NCBI RefSeq assembly: GCF_000226975.2
Contig: NZ_CP019285.1
Location: forward strand, 2,728,001 to 2,792,000
Origin: Halobiforma lacisalsi AJ5
GTDB lineage: Archaea > Halobacteriota > Halobacteria > Halobacteriales > Natrialbaceae
Direction: 5' to 3'
DNA: 64,000 bases
This document shows, in pieces, positions 16,491 to 25,226 of this stretch. The position numbers and the translations under genes are program-made. Positions within the stretch are counted from its first letter, which is position 1; every line of letters begins with the position of its first letter. The notes beneath the pieces are model-generated. The model worked only from the letters and a program-made list of their open reading frames with translations. It did no database searches and was not told the origin of the DNA.

Positions 16491-17864
16491 CTATTCGTCG
16501 AGGCGTCGGGTGTAGCCGACCAGTGCTGTGGCAGTCGCGATCGCCAGTGCGATGACCGCCGTGGCGATGGTCATTCCGGGAATCCCGTCGCCACCATCGG
16601 CCTCGACCTGGTCTGTGTCCTCTTCAGGTTCTTCCTCGATATCCTCGAACTCGGCGTCAGCGTCCGCCGGGATCATCGATTCGCCGCTCGGTGCCGGAAG
16701 CCGCGTCATCTCCTGTTCGGGGTACTCGCCCGTCAGGCTCGTGAGGAAGGCGGTAATGTCTTCGACCTCCTCGTCGGACGGCTCCTCGTCGAGCTGGCAG
16801 GTTGCCATCACGCGGACGGCCTCTTCGAGGGTCGGTACTTCGCCCGTGTGCATGTACGGTGCGGTGTGTTCGACGTTTCGCAACGTCGGCACCTTGTACA
16901 TGTACTCGTCGGCCTCGTCGTCAGTGACGCCCGCACGACCCGGATTCTCCATCAGGTCGTACTCCTCGACGTACTCCTCACATTGCGGGTTGTCCTCGAA
17001 GGTCGGGTGGCGCTGGTAGACGCCCTCACCGGACTCGGGGTCGTCCCACTGACCGCTGAACATTGGCCCGGAGTGACAGCTCTGACAGCCGAGTTCCTGG
17101 AACGACTCCATGCCGTCGAGTTGTTGTTCGGTCAGCGCGTCCGCGTCACCCTCGACGTACTGGTCGTAGGAACTGTTCGGCGTCACGAGGGTTCGCTCGT
17201 AGGCCGCGATCGCGTCGACGGTGTGCTCGAGCGTGACGAGATCCTCGGGATCGTCGCTCTCGACTTCGTCACCGTACACTTCCTCGTACTGTTCGACGTA
17301 CCCGTCGACGGCACGAACGCGGTCGAGTGCGGCCTCGTGGTCGGGCATGCCCATCTCGACGTCGGCGACGATCGGACCTTCGGCCTGGTCGGCCAGGGTG
17401 TCGGCGCGACCGTCCCAGAACTGGGTGTGGTGGAACCCGGAGTTCCAGACCGTCGGCGAGTTCACCGGACCGGTCTGTCCGTGAACTCCCATCGCCGTCG
17501 GCCGACTGTCGTCCCCGCCTTCCATCACGTTGTGGCAGGTGTTACACGAGATCGTCCCCGTTTCGGAGATCCGCGGATCGAAGTACAACTGTTCGCCGAG
17601 CTCGATCTTCGCTTCGGTGTCACCCTCCTGCTGGATGTATTCGTAGCCCGGGTGTGATTCTTCCGTCGGAGGCTCTACCGGCAACTCCTCCGTTTCATCG
17701 TCTTCTTCGTCGTCGTCTTCCTGAACCTGTGGGGCGACATCGCCCTCGACCACCGGTTCAGCGCTATGCGCCTCAGTAGCGTCCGCCCCAGCCACAGCTC
17801 CCGCACCAGCGACGGTCAGGAGACTGATGGCTACGAGCAGTAGCAGCTGTCGACTATACCCCAT
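16491..17864 (-). CDS. diheme cytochrome c peroxidase, MauG/CcpA family, membrane-anchored
   Basis: 457 residues from the ATG at 17864. An N-terminal signal helix and acidic linker (40-70) lead into the diheme domain with two CXXCH sites: CNTCH (107-111) and CQSCH in the second half. The distal motif MYKVPTLRNVEHTAPYMHTGEVPTLEEAV is typical. After the domain comes an acidic linker and a C-terminal helix (MTIATAVIALAIATATALVGY) that anchors it outside the cell. It reduces H2O2 with electrons from small c-type or copper proteins. The start is set by the TATA box TATAAATATT at 17891-17900, 27-36 bases upstream; an ATG at 17888 lies too close to it. As a c-type cytochrome it is a natural client of the ccm genes next to it. 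Confidence 0.88.
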   Translation of the reverse strand: MGYSRQLLLLVAISLLTVAGAGAVAGADATEAHSAEPVVEGDVAPQVQEDDDEEDDETEELPVEPPTEESHPGYEYIQQEGDTEAKIELGEQLYFDPRISETGTISCNTCHNVMEGGDDSRPTAMGVHGQTGPVNSPTVWNSGFHHTQFWDGRADTLADQAEGPIVADVEMGMPDHEAALDRVRAVDGYVEQYEEVYGDEVESDDPEDLVTLEHTVDAIAAYERTLVTPNSSYDQYVEGDADALTEQQLDGMESFQELGCQSCHSGPMFSGQWDDPESGEGVYQRHPTFEDNPQCEEYVEEYDLMENPGRAGVTDDEADEYMYKVPTLRNVEHTAPYMHTGEVPTLEEAVRVMATCQLDEEPSDEEVEDITAFLTSLTGEYPEQEMTRLPAPSGESMIPADADAEFEDIEEEPEEDTDQVEADGGDGIPGMTIATAVIALAIATATALVGYTRRLDE

Positions 17865-17890
17865 GCGGGTTCGAGTTTCGCCGGGCATCG

Positions 17891-17900
17891 TATAAATATT
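17891..17900 (-). promoter_or_regulatory. TATA box of the diheme peroxidase gene
   Basis: On the minus strand this reads AATATTTATA, centred 31 bases before the ATG at 17864. It fixes that ATG as a leaderless start. Confidence 0.55.
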
Positions 17901-18120
17901 CGGGGGGTTCCCACCGGCGTAGAACCCCGTCTCGTTGAGTTTTGAAGCTCATTTCGACGGTTTCGGACATATGGCGGGTTTTTAAATGAGAGTGGGTCGT
18001 CGGTGAACGAGTCGAGGCCACAAGCGGAAGGGCTGTCGGACCGTCCGGACTGCAGGGGCGACTCGCCAGAGCCCGGGGAAAGAAAGGTTTAGGAATCGGT
18101 CACCCGAATCGTGGGCCACT

Positions 18121-18900
18121 GTGGCGTCAGCGATTCGTCCCATCGGAGCGGTGCTCGTCGTCTGTAGTCTCCTCCTCGTCGCCGGCTGTACGGGGAGCAT
18201 CGGCTTTCTCGAGGACGACCCTCAGGAGAGCGATGTCGACGTCGACGCCGGCGCGCTCGAGACCAACGTCGAGGCTACCGAGAGCTATCACGTCGAAGTA
18301 GAGCGGACGCTCCGGGCGGCGATGGTCAACGAGACGACGACTATCGACGGGGCCATCGACGTGACTAGCCGACGGGCCCACCTGACGATGACGACCGAAA
18401 CACACGTCGGGACCGATCCACGGACGACCGAAACCGAACAATACGTCCTCGAAGACACCCGGTACACGAACGACGACGGCGAGTGGGTGCGAACGGAGAA
18501 CGGTAACTGGACGGAGACCCATCGGCTCGAGTCGGCGACCGGGAGTTTCGAGAACGCGACGTTCGAACCGATCCGGACCGAGACCGTCGACGGCGTCGAG
18601 ACGACGATGTACGAACTCAACGTCTCCGAGGAACGCGAGACGGAACTCGCGGGGATCGACGGTTCGGGCCACGTTACAACCAGTCTCGAGGAGTTCGCCT
18701 ACTACGTCCTGATCGATACGGAGACGGACACCCTCTACGGAACCGACATGCGAATGCAGGTGAGCCAGGGCGGCGAGCCCGCGATCGTCACCGTCGAGAC
18801 GACGTTTACCGACCACGACGAGGTCGACGTTACGGTTCCCGATGAGATACCGGCTGAAGCCACCGCCGGTGAGACCGACGACGAAGAAAGCGCGGACTGA
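18121..18900 (+). CDS. secreted lipoprotein of unknown function
   Basis: 259 residues starting with GTG. The signal helix ends in the lipobox VAGC (SLLLVAGCTGSIG), so the mature protein is lipid-anchored outside the cell. The rest is acidic beta-rich sequence with repeated ESYHVEVERT, WTETHRLESATGSFENATF and TTSLEEFAYYVLIDTETDTLYG, a layout seen in haloarchaeal LolA/DUF-type lipoproteins with several NxT sites. A TATA-like GGTTTAGGAAT at about 18087-18097 lies 24-34 bases before the GTG, supporting a leaderless start. Function unknown; the neighbours do not point to one. Confidence 0.7.
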   Translation: MASAIRPIGAVLVVCSLLLVAGCTGSIGFLEDDPQESDVDVDAGALETNVEATESYHVEVERTLRAAMVNETTTIDGAIDVTSRRAHLTMTTETHVGTDPRTTETEQYVLEDTRYTNDDGEWVRTENGNWTETHRLESATGSFENATFEPIRTETVDGVETTMYELNVSEERETELAGIDGSGHVTTSLEEFAYYVLIDTETDTLYGTDMRMQVSQGGEPAIVTVETTFTDHDEVDVTVPDEIPAEATAGETDDEESAD

Positions 18901-19002
18901 CTCGAGAGAGACGGGGGATACTCGGTTGCGGCAGTACGACGCTATCCTTCGTCTTCGTCTCCGTGTTTCTTCTCGGCCTCCGTCGTCGCCTTCCTCACCG
19001 TT

Positions 19003-19626
19003 CTAGTCGTCGCTACTCTGGGATTCGGATTCGGACACCGACTCGTTCGTCGCTGGGTCGTCCGGCTCGATCCCGTCGGTCGGACGTTCACCAGCCTCTT
19101 CCCGGCGCTGTGCCCGTTCGAACCGGCTTTCCGACAGGATCGCAGAGATCGACGGCGTCTCCAGCAAATCGACCATCGCGAGCGGTTCACCCTCGACGAG
19201 CAGCGTGCCCTCGCGCTCGACCGTATCGAGTACCGTCGCACCGACTTCGTCGATGCGGCTACTCGCGTCCTCGATCGCCGCTTCGATCAGCTCCTGTTCC
19301 CGCTGTGCGAGTTCTCGTTCCGCCTCCTCTCGATCCAGTTCGCCGTCCTCGAGCGCGCTCGAGATCTCTCGCTGAGCTTCCCAGAGCCCGTCGGGATCCG
19401 GTTGCACGATTATCGTCACGGTTCGGGTTTCGCCGCTCGAGGTGGCCGCTTGCGGATCGCCATCCAGCGAGTCGGGGCCCGCGCCGTCGTCGGTCTCGCC
19501 GCCGAGGTCCATACAGCCTGCAAGTCCCGAAGCGCCGAGGCTGCTCAACGCGAGAAAGCGACGGCGGTTCGGGGTCGCACCGGAGCCGCCAGTCGACGCT
19601 CCGTCGAAGTCGCTATCCGAGGTCAT
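19003..19626 (-). CDS. Tat-exported lipoprotein of unknown function
   Basis: 207 residues. The N-terminus has a twin-arginine signal (NRRRFLALSSLGASGLAGC) ending in a lipobox, so it is exported folded and lipid-anchored. The mature part has an acidic linker and a helical region (REISSALEDGELDREEAERELAQREQELIEAAIEDASS) followed by GATVLDTVEREGTLLVEGEPLAMVDLL. The motif pattern loosely recalls the P1 domain of SecD, but I would not name it so. It converges with the preceding lipoprotein gene. Confidence 0.7.
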   Translation of the reverse strand: MTSDSDFDGASTGGSGATPNRRRFLALSSLGASGLAGCMDLGGETDDGAGPDSLDGDPQAATSSGETRTVTIIVQPDPDGLWEAQREISSALEDGELDREEAERELAQREQELIEAAIEDASSRIDEVGATVLDTVEREGTLLVEGEPLAMVDLLETPSISAILSESRFERAQRREEAGERPTDGIEPDDPATNESVSESESQSSDD

Positions 19627-19707
19627 CGGCTCGCAGTTCGGGCGTCACGGAAAAAACGTTCGTGGTTCTTCTACCGCCGCGGTAATCCCGTCCGACGCAC
19701 ATCCCTG

Positions 19708-20199
19708 TCACTCGTTCCGCTGCGACTCGACGGTCGTCACGGCCGCCGCTGCGCGGTCACAACCGAGCAGAATCGCGCCCGCGACGCCCCCGATCCCAGC
19801 CCCGGCTGCAGTCCCTCCTCCGACGACCCGTCCGACAGCGACCGAACCCGGATCGATCGATCCCGGCCCCGGCGCGACGAACCCGACGATGAACACGACG
19901 GTCAAATACACCAGTGCGATGCCGGCCCCTGTACCAGCGGTCCAGCCGACGGCCCGCAACGGGCCGCGAGACGAGCCATCGGCCGGCTCGTGCCGCGTAA
20001 TCTCGAGATCAGCGGCCGCCACCAGCGTCAACAGCCACAGGTAGCCGAACAGGATTCCCGCCGTCGGAGTGTCGATCTCGAGCAAGACGTCCGTCAGTCC
20101 GCCATTGACGTGACCGGCGAGGACAGCAGAGACGACGACCATCGCGAGCGCCGCCGTGGCGGTCGCGACGACCTCGAGTGCGCGCCACCTAGAGACCAC
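19708..20199 (-). CDS. membrane protein of unknown function
   Basis: 163 residues from a GTG at 20199 that overlaps the stop of the upstream gene (20189-20191). It has four to five hydrophobic helices (ALAMVVVSAVLAGHV; ILFGYLWLLTLVAA; GAGIALVYLTVVFIVGFVA; GGTAAGAGIGGVAGAILLGC). The start is chosen by this overlap; the frame remains open further upstream but there it shadows the neighbouring gene. It is probably co-translated with the CopD-like protein upstream. Confidence 0.6.
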   Translation of the reverse strand: MVSRWRALEVVATATAALAMVVVSAVLAGHVNGGLTDVLLEIDTPTAGILFGYLWLLTLVAAADLEITRHEPADGSSRGPLRAVGWTAGTGAGIALVYLTVVFIVGFVAPGPGSIDPGSVAVGRVVGGGTAAGAGIGGVAGAILLGCDRAAAAVTTVESQRNE

Positions 20200-20620
20200 G
20201 CGCGAGCACCCCCGCGAGGACGATGATCGCAGCGAGGCCCCAGCCGGTGGCGGCGTATAGCTGCCGGAGCCAGTCGTCGTCCTCGTTGACGGCCTGGACG
20301 TCCGCACGACCGTAGCGAGCGACGGCGAACGTCCGGACGAGCGAGCCGACGACGAGAGCGAATATCACGCCGAGTTTGATCGACAGGGCCGCCCCTCGAG
20401 TGGTTCCCGGGCCCGGAACGCCGAACGCGACGAGATTCCCCAATCCGGTGAACACGATCAGCCCCGCCCCGGCCCAGAAGAATCCTTCGAACCACGTCAG
20501 GAGCGCTACTGCGACGTCGTCGACGCGAAATGCGAGCCACAGGAGGGCTGTGCCACCGGTCAACAGGGACGCGGTGAGAACGTGAAGCGTCCGCACCAGG
20601 AGATACTCCGAGACGGCCAT
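20189..20620 (-). CDS. CopD/DUF2269-like membrane protein
   Basis: 143 residues with four helices. The layout, with a histidine in helix 1 (LVRTLHVLTASLLTGGTALLWLAF) and LSIKLGVIFALVVGSLV later, resembles the CopD/DUF2269 group, which includes copper-resistance and putative heme-binding membrane proteins. Start at the ATG at 20620. The downstream membrane gene overlaps its 3' end, so they form a two-gene unit. The exact role is unknown. Confidence 0.6.
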   Translation of the reverse strand: MAVSEYLLVRTLHVLTASLLTGGTALLWLAFRVDDVAVALLTWFEGFFWAGAGLIVFTGLGNLVAFGVPGPGTTRGAALSIKLGVIFALVVGSLVRTFAVARYGRADVQAVNEDDDWLRQLYAATGWGLAAIIVLAGVLARGL

Positions 20621-21101
20621 TCGACCGTGACGTTCGTGGTCCGGCGACAAGTACGTGCGGTTCCCGGATTCCCGCTCCAGAGCACACTCGAGAACGACAC
20701 GAAGTGCCGCCCTCGAGTGACGGCTGACGCGGGCCGACCGTGCCGGCGGGAATCGTAAAACGATTCGGCTGGTTACACACCTGATGACCGATCGTGTACT
20801 CCTATATGGGTTCAAGCGACCCCAAGAACATGATGTCTGTTCCGTTATAAAGTCAAAATACATTTGTTTGTAACCCATCCAAATAAATTGCTGTTTTATA
20901 TTCGCATTACAGACTGTATCAGACTACGTTCGACAAATACCGCATCATCCAACTAGAAGGGGGATAAGAGACCGAGTATCGAATTGCAGAGTAATCGGCT
21001 CTCGGGTCGTCAGGACGTGTGCTGGTCGAACGAGAAGACGAGATGAGACGAGGCGAGGCGAGACGAGACGAGACGAAATCGACTCGAGAGTGCTGAAGAC
21101 C
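20621..21101. other. 480-base intergenic region with an AT-rich patch
   Basis: Bases about 20800-20960 are far more AT-rich than the surroundings and include TATA-like stretches in both directions (CCTATATGG at 20810, GTTATAAAG at 20845, TTTTATATT at 20895). ATGGGTT near 20814 is mirrored by AACCCAT near 20873. A 29-codon frame from 20784 is the longest short ORF and does not look like a gene. It may be an old insertion remnant or a promoter region. Confidence 0.4.
21040..21074. repeat. pentanucleotide tandem repeat after korB
   Basis: Seven 5-base units of the form GAGAC/GAGGC/GAGAT in tandem, beginning 28 bases beyond the korB stop. Purine-rich on the plus strand; it is a simple repeat prone to length change. 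Confidence 0.8.
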
Positions 21102-21965
21102 TCAGTAGAATTCGCGGACGAGGTCCATCGCGTCCTCGGGCGCGCCGTCCGGAATCTCGGACATGTCCTCGGTGACGCCGTGTTTCTCGTGGTACGGGAC
21201 GGAGTTTTCGTCCTGGTACATCACGCCCTGATATTCCTTGTCGCTGTCGAGGATAACTTCCTTGGCGGCCTCGTAGTCGGTCGGATCGTGGCCCTCTTCC
21301 TCGAGGTCGACGAGGTTGTCGCGGAAGTAGTCGTAGGTGTCGACGTCGTTGAACGTGACACAGGGGCTGAAGACGTTGACGAAGCCGAAGCCGTCGTGCT
21401 CGATCGCTTCCTGCACGATCTCCTGGTGGCGCAGGGCGTCGGAAGCGAAGGACTGGGCGATGAAGGAGGCACCCGAAGCGAGCGCCAGCGCGAGCGGGTT
21501 GACCGGGGGCTGCTTCGGCCCTTCGGGGGTCGTCGAGGTCTCGAAGTCCGACCGCGAGGTCGGCGAGGCCTGGCCCTTCGTCAGCCCGTAGATGCGGTTG
21601 TCCATGACGACGTAGGACATGTCGACGTTGCGTCGGACGGCGTGGACGAAGTGACCGGCACCGATCGAGTAGCCGTCACCGTCGCCACCGGCGACCATGA
21701 CCTCGATGTCGGGGCGGGCCATCTTGACGCCGGTCCCGACCGGCAGGGCGCGACCGTGGACCCCGTGCAGCGCGTAGCTGTGCATGTAGGTCCCAATCTT
21801 GCCCGAACAGCCGATCCCGGCCACCACGAAGGTGTTGTCGGGATCGTTGCCGGTTTCGGCGAGGGCTTTCATCATGCCGTTCATCGTCCCGAAGTCGCCG
21901 CATCCGGGACACCAGGTCGGCTGCTTGTCGGATTTGAAGTCTGTGAATCGGACGTCGGAGCTCAT
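21102..21965 (-). CDS. korB: 2-oxoacid:ferredoxin oxidoreductase beta subunit
   Basis: 287 residues. The thiamine-diphosphate subunit: WCPGCGDFG near the N-terminus (residues 18-26), a conserved cysteine in AGIGCSGKIG, the TPP motif GGDGDGYSIGAGHFVHAVRRN followed by VMDNRIYGLTKGQ, and a later cysteine in FSPCVTFN. With KorA it oxidises 2-oxoglutarate or pyruvate to the acyl-CoA and reduces ferredoxin, replacing the NAD-linked dehydrogenase complex in haloarchaea. The start overlaps the korA stop by one base. The sequence looks like the Kor rather than the Por paralogue, but I cannot prove substrate preference. Confidence 0.9.
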   Translation of the reverse strand: MSSDVRFTDFKSDKQPTWCPGCGDFGTMNGMMKALAETGNDPDNTFVVAGIGCSGKIGTYMHSYALHGVHGRALPVGTGVKMARPDIEVMVAGGDGDGYSIGAGHFVHAVRRNVDMSYVVMDNRIYGLTKGQASPTSRSDFETSTTPEGPKQPPVNPLALALASGASFIAQSFASDALRHQEIVQEAIEHDGFGFVNVFSPCVTFNDVDTYDYFRDNLVDLEEEGHDPTDYEAAKEVILDSDKEYQGVMYQDENSVPYHEKHGVTEDMSEIPDGAPEDAMDLVREFY

Positions 21966-23707
21966 TATGCTGGCACCTCCGCGGAGAGTTGTTCGGAAAT
22001 CTCTTCGGCGAGTTCGTCCGCCTTGAAGCGGACGCCGGTGTACTTGTTAATGCGTTTCACACGTGTAAGTGCGTCGTGTTCGAGGAGGTCGGCGAACTGC
22101 CCGGTCGCGTTCGCCTCGACGACGATCACCTCGTCGGCGGCCTCGATCTCCTCGGTCAGGTCCGGCCGTGGGAAGATGTACGGCACGGAGATGACGTGGA
22201 CGTCCTCCTCGAGGTAGTCGAGCGCCTCGGCGAGCGCGCCCTCGTTGGAGCCCCACGAGATGACGAGGTTGTCGGCGTCTTCGTCGCCGAACTCGCGATA
22301 GTCCCAGTCCTCCCGCTCCTGAGCGGTCTCGACTTTCCGGTAGCGCTTGTCGACCTGCTGGACGCGTTCGTCCTGGTCCTCGGTCCGACGGCCGAGTTCG
22401 TCGTGCTCGAGGCCGGTGCTCATGTGAGCGCCCTCCTCGGTGCCGGGGATGGCACGCGGGCTGATGCCGTCCTCGGTGACGGCGTGGGCGCGGAACCGGC
22501 CCTGGGCGTCGAGCCACTCGTCGACCTCGTCGTCGTCGACGAGTTTGCCCCGATCGATCTCGACTTCGTCCATATCGAAGGCCTCGGGCGGGAACGTCTG
22601 TTCGGTGACCGACATCGCGAGATCCGAGACGAGGAAGACCGGCGTCTGGTACTTCTCGGCGAGGTTGAACGCCTCGACCGTCTTCCAGAAGCACTCGGTG
22701 ATCGAGGTCGGCGCGACGACGAACCGCGGGATCTCGCCGTGGCCGCCGTACAGCGCCATGTTGAGGTCTCCCTGTTCCTGTTTCGTCGGCATCCCGGTCG
22801 AGGGACCGGAGCGCTGGACGTCGGCGATGACCAGCGGCGTCTCGCTCTGGGCGACGAGCCCGAACGTCTCGGTCATGAGGTCGATCCCGGCACCCGACGT
22901 CGCGGTCATCGACCGGGCACCGCCACGGGCGGCACCCAGCGCCATGTTGATCGCCGACAGTTCGTCCTCGGCCTGGACGACGTGGCCGCCGTAGTCCTCG
23001 ATACGCCCGGTCAGGTACTCCATGATCGACGTCGCGGGCGTGATCGGGTAGCCGGCGTAGAACCGACAGCCGGCGGCGAGCGCACCCATCCCGATCGCTT
23101 CGTTCCCGTTCAGGAGGACGTAGTCGTTGTCCGTCGTCTCGAGGTCGTAGCCGAGGTCGACGTCGTAGTTCTCGCGGACGTACTCCTGGCCCTTGCGGGC
23201 GGCTTCCTTGTTGTTCTCGACGATCTTGGAGCCTTTGCCGCCGAAGCGCTTCTCGAGGGCTTCGTCGAGGTACTCGACGTCGAAGCCGGTGATCTCGCAG
23301 GCTGCACCGAGCGCGACGGTGTTGCGCATGATCGCGCCGCCGGCCTCCTCCGCGATGGATTTCAGCGGGACGTCGACGCCCGTCACTTCATCGGGGATCT
23401 CGGCCTCCCAGGAGCGTTCGCCGTCGTAGATGACGGCGCTGCCCTCGTGTAGTTCGTCGACGTTTTCGTCGATCGTACGCTGGGTAAGCGCGACGAGAAT
23501 GTCGAGGCGGTCAACGACGCTTTGAACCTGATCGACCGACGTCCGAATCTTGTAGGCCGTGTACCCGCCACGGATTCGAGACGCGAAGTCTTTCGAGGTG
23601 AACACGTGCCGTCCAGCGCGGGAAAGCGCCTGGGCGAAGATTTTGCCAGTGGAGTCGATACCGTCCCCGGCCTCGCCTCCGATCGCCCAGTTGAGGTCCT
23701 CAACCAT
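21965..23707 (-). CDS. korA: 2-oxoacid:ferredoxin oxidoreductase alpha subunit
   Basis: 580 residues: an N-terminal gamma-like domain (VEDLNWAIGGEAGDGIDSTG; KDFASRIRGGYTAYKIR) fused to the alpha domain (GNEAIGMGALAAGCRFYAGYPITPATSIMEYL; VVQAEDELSAINMALGAARGG; TATSGAGIDLMTE), the arrangement of two-subunit archaeal enzymes. The ATG at 23707 fits the family N-terminus, with CTTTTTAG about 27 bases upstream as TATA box; an open frame 36 codons longer is not conserved. Co-translated with korB. Confidence 0.92.
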   Translation of the reverse strand: MVEDLNWAIGGEAGDGIDSTGKIFAQALSRAGRHVFTSKDFASRIRGGYTAYKIRTSVDQVQSVVDRLDILVALTQRTIDENVDELHEGSAVIYDGERSWEAEIPDEVTGVDVPLKSIAEEAGGAIMRNTVALGAACEITGFDVEYLDEALEKRFGGKGSKIVENNKEAARKGQEYVRENYDVDLGYDLETTDNDYVLLNGNEAIGMGALAAGCRFYAGYPITPATSIMEYLTGRIEDYGGHVVQAEDELSAINMALGAARGGARSMTATSGAGIDLMTETFGLVAQSETPLVIADVQRSGPSTGMPTKQEQGDLNMALYGGHGEIPRFVVAPTSITECFWKTVEAFNLAEKYQTPVFLVSDLAMSVTEQTFPPEAFDMDEVEIDRGKLVDDDEVDEWLDAQGRFRAHAVTEDGISPRAIPGTEEGAHMSTGLEHDELGRRTEDQDERVQQVDKRYRKVETAQEREDWDYREFGDEDADNLVISWGSNEGALAEALDYLEEDVHVISVPYIFPRPDLTEEIEAADEVIVVEANATGQFADLLEHDALTRVKRINKYTGVRFKADELAEEISEQLSAEVPA

Positions 23708-23859
23708 GTTATCGAGAGGCTTGCCTCCAGCCGCTAAAAAGGCTTCTGAAAGCCTATCCCCCCAGTACCCGGTACTCGCGGCCGAGTCAAACTTCACGTC
23801 CCGAAGCGGATTCAACGTAGAACGGAACGCCTTTTCAGTTCCCCGGCCAACCGATCGAC

Positions 23860-24516
23860 ATGGAGATAGCCGGAACGCCAGTTACCGTCGAATCCGTACG
23901 CGAGGTCGGATCGGACACCGTGGCCCTCGAACTCGAGACGCCCGACGAGTTCGACGCCCTCCCGGGACAGTTCGTGCTGCTGCGAGCGGCCCCGAACGGC
24001 GACGACGAAGACGACGTTCTGGAGCGCCACTACACGCTCTCGTCACCCTCGGTCGAGGAGACCTTCGAACTCACCGTCGGCGTCGACCCCGAGGGCGACC
24101 TCTCGCCCTGGCTCGCCGACCTCGAGGGCGGCGAGACGGTTCACATCGACGGCCCCTACGGGACGATCACCTACGAACGCGATCAGGACGTCGTCGCCGT
24201 CGCCGGCGGTCCGGGCGTCGGTCCCGCGGTCTCGATCGCGGAGGCGGCCCACGAGGCGGGCCACGACGCGGTCGTCCTCTACCAGGACGACGAACCCGCC
24301 CACCGGGAGCGACTCGAGGCCCTCGAGGCGGATGGCGCGACGGTCCGCGTCGTCGACGGCGACGCGGACGACGAACTGGCCGCGGCGATCGAGCGCCACC
24401 ACGAGACCGGACAGCTCTACGCCTTCGGCTTCGAAGGGTTCGTCACGTTCGTCGCGGACGCGATCGAGGACGCGGGCGGCGATCCGGACGAAGCGCTGAT
24501 CGAGAACTTCGGGTAG
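23860..24516 (+). CDS. ferredoxin-NADP reductase-like FAD oxidoreductase
   Basis: 218 residues of the FNR fold: FAD domain with LPGQFVLLRA and HYTLSSPSVEETFELTVGV, then GPYGTITYE, then the nucleotide domain with VAVAGGPGVGPAVSIAEAA and a C-terminal YAFGFEGFVTFVADAI. There is no iron-sulfur domain. It is divergent from korA (152 bases between starts), so a role in passing electrons between ferredoxin from KorAB and a pyridine nucleotide or other acceptor is possible but not shown. Confidence 0.78.
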   Translation: MEIAGTPVTVESVREVGSDTVALELETPDEFDALPGQFVLLRAAPNGDDEDDVLERHYTLSSPSVEETFELTVGVDPEGDLSPWLADLEGGETVHIDGPYGTITYERDQDVVAVAGGPGVGPAVSIAEAAHEAGHDAVVLYQDDEPAHRERLEALEADGATVRVVDGDADDELAAAIERHHETGQLYAFGFEGFVTFVADAIEDAGGDPDEALIENFG

Positions 24517-24517
24517 C

Positions 24518-24757
24518 TTACTCTCCGTCGAAGACGACGGCTTTCGCGCCGCAGTTCGGACATGCCTCCCGATCGTCGCGGAACTCGGCGTCGCACTCGA
24601 GACAGCGGTACTCCGAGTCGGAGTCGGCCTCGGCGTCGGTTTCCCTCTCGCTTTCGTTCTCACCGTCCTCATCACTCCCGGTCGCCTCGTTCCGCGCTGC
24701 CTCGGCTTCCTGTTTGAACCGTTCGACTTTCTCGCCGAGGCTCTCGAACAGACTCAT
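24518..24757 (-). CDS. small zinc-ribbon protein
   Basis: 79 residues. An amphipathic helix (LFESLGEKVERFKQEAEAAR) and a long acidic linker are followed by a zinc ribbon with two CxxC pairs (CLECDAEFRDDREACPNC). The ATG at 24757 starts the helix; the longer open frame runs into the upstream promoter. The stop is one base after the end of the convergent FNR-like gene. A common small haloarchaeal family with no known function. Confidence 0.75.
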   Translation of the reverse strand: MSLFESLGEKVERFKQEAEAARNEATGSDEDGENESERETDAEADSDSEYRCLECDAEFRDDREACPNCGAKAVVFDGE

Positions 24758-24916
24758 ACTGCCCCCGTGGGCGCGAAGCGCCAAAGGGTTTGGTACGCGC
24801 TCCACCGGACTCGTCGGGTCAAGCGGCTCGAGCGAGGGAGCCGCCAACGCGTCGAGCCTCGTGTGCACTCGACTCACGGAACCCTTATCCGCGGGTGTCC
24901 CCTCCCTTTAGAAGCA

Positions 24917-25111
24917 ATGGCGAAAGGTAACGTTGATTTCTTCAACGACACAGGCGGCTACGGTTTCATTTCGACGGACGACGCGGACGACGACGTATTC
25001 TTCCACATGGAAGACGTTGGCGGCCCGGACCTCGAAGAGGGAACGGACGTCGAGTTTAGCATCGAACAGGCCCCCAAGGGCCCCCGGGCGACCAACGTCA
25101 CCCGACTGTAA
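24917..25111 (+). CDS. cspA: cold shock protein, CspA family
   Basis: 64 residues, a single cold-shock domain with both nucleic-acid motifs (GGYGFIST and DVFFHMEDV). It binds single-stranded RNA or DNA and acts as an RNA chaperone. CCTTATCC at 24888-24895 lies 22-29 bases before the ATG, giving a leaderless transcript; the open frame upstream (from 24767) is spurious. Confidence 0.93.
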   Translation: MAKGNVDFFNDTGGYGFISTDDADDDVFFHMEDVGGPDLEEGTDVEFSIEQAPKGPRATNVTRL

Positions 25112-25226
25112 CTCGGACTCGAGTAGTTTCGGTTTCGAGTAGTTTTCTTATTTGATACCGCGACAGGTAGCGACGACTCCCGACAGCGACGAGTACACGT
25201 ACTCCAGCAGTGGCGATACGTCGTGT

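Noticed and set aside
20808..20830. GGGTTCAAGCGACCC looked like a tRNA T-arm
   Set aside because: The flanking sequence gives no acceptor, D or anticodon stems.
20784..20873. A 29-codon frame in the AT-rich intergenic patch
   Set aside because: No promoter at a suitable distance and no coupling to a gene; likely chance in AT-rich sequence.
21040..21074. Pentamer repeats considered as a CRISPR or replication iteron
   Set aside because: Units are 5 bases with no spacers and lie after a stop codon; simple tandem repeat only.
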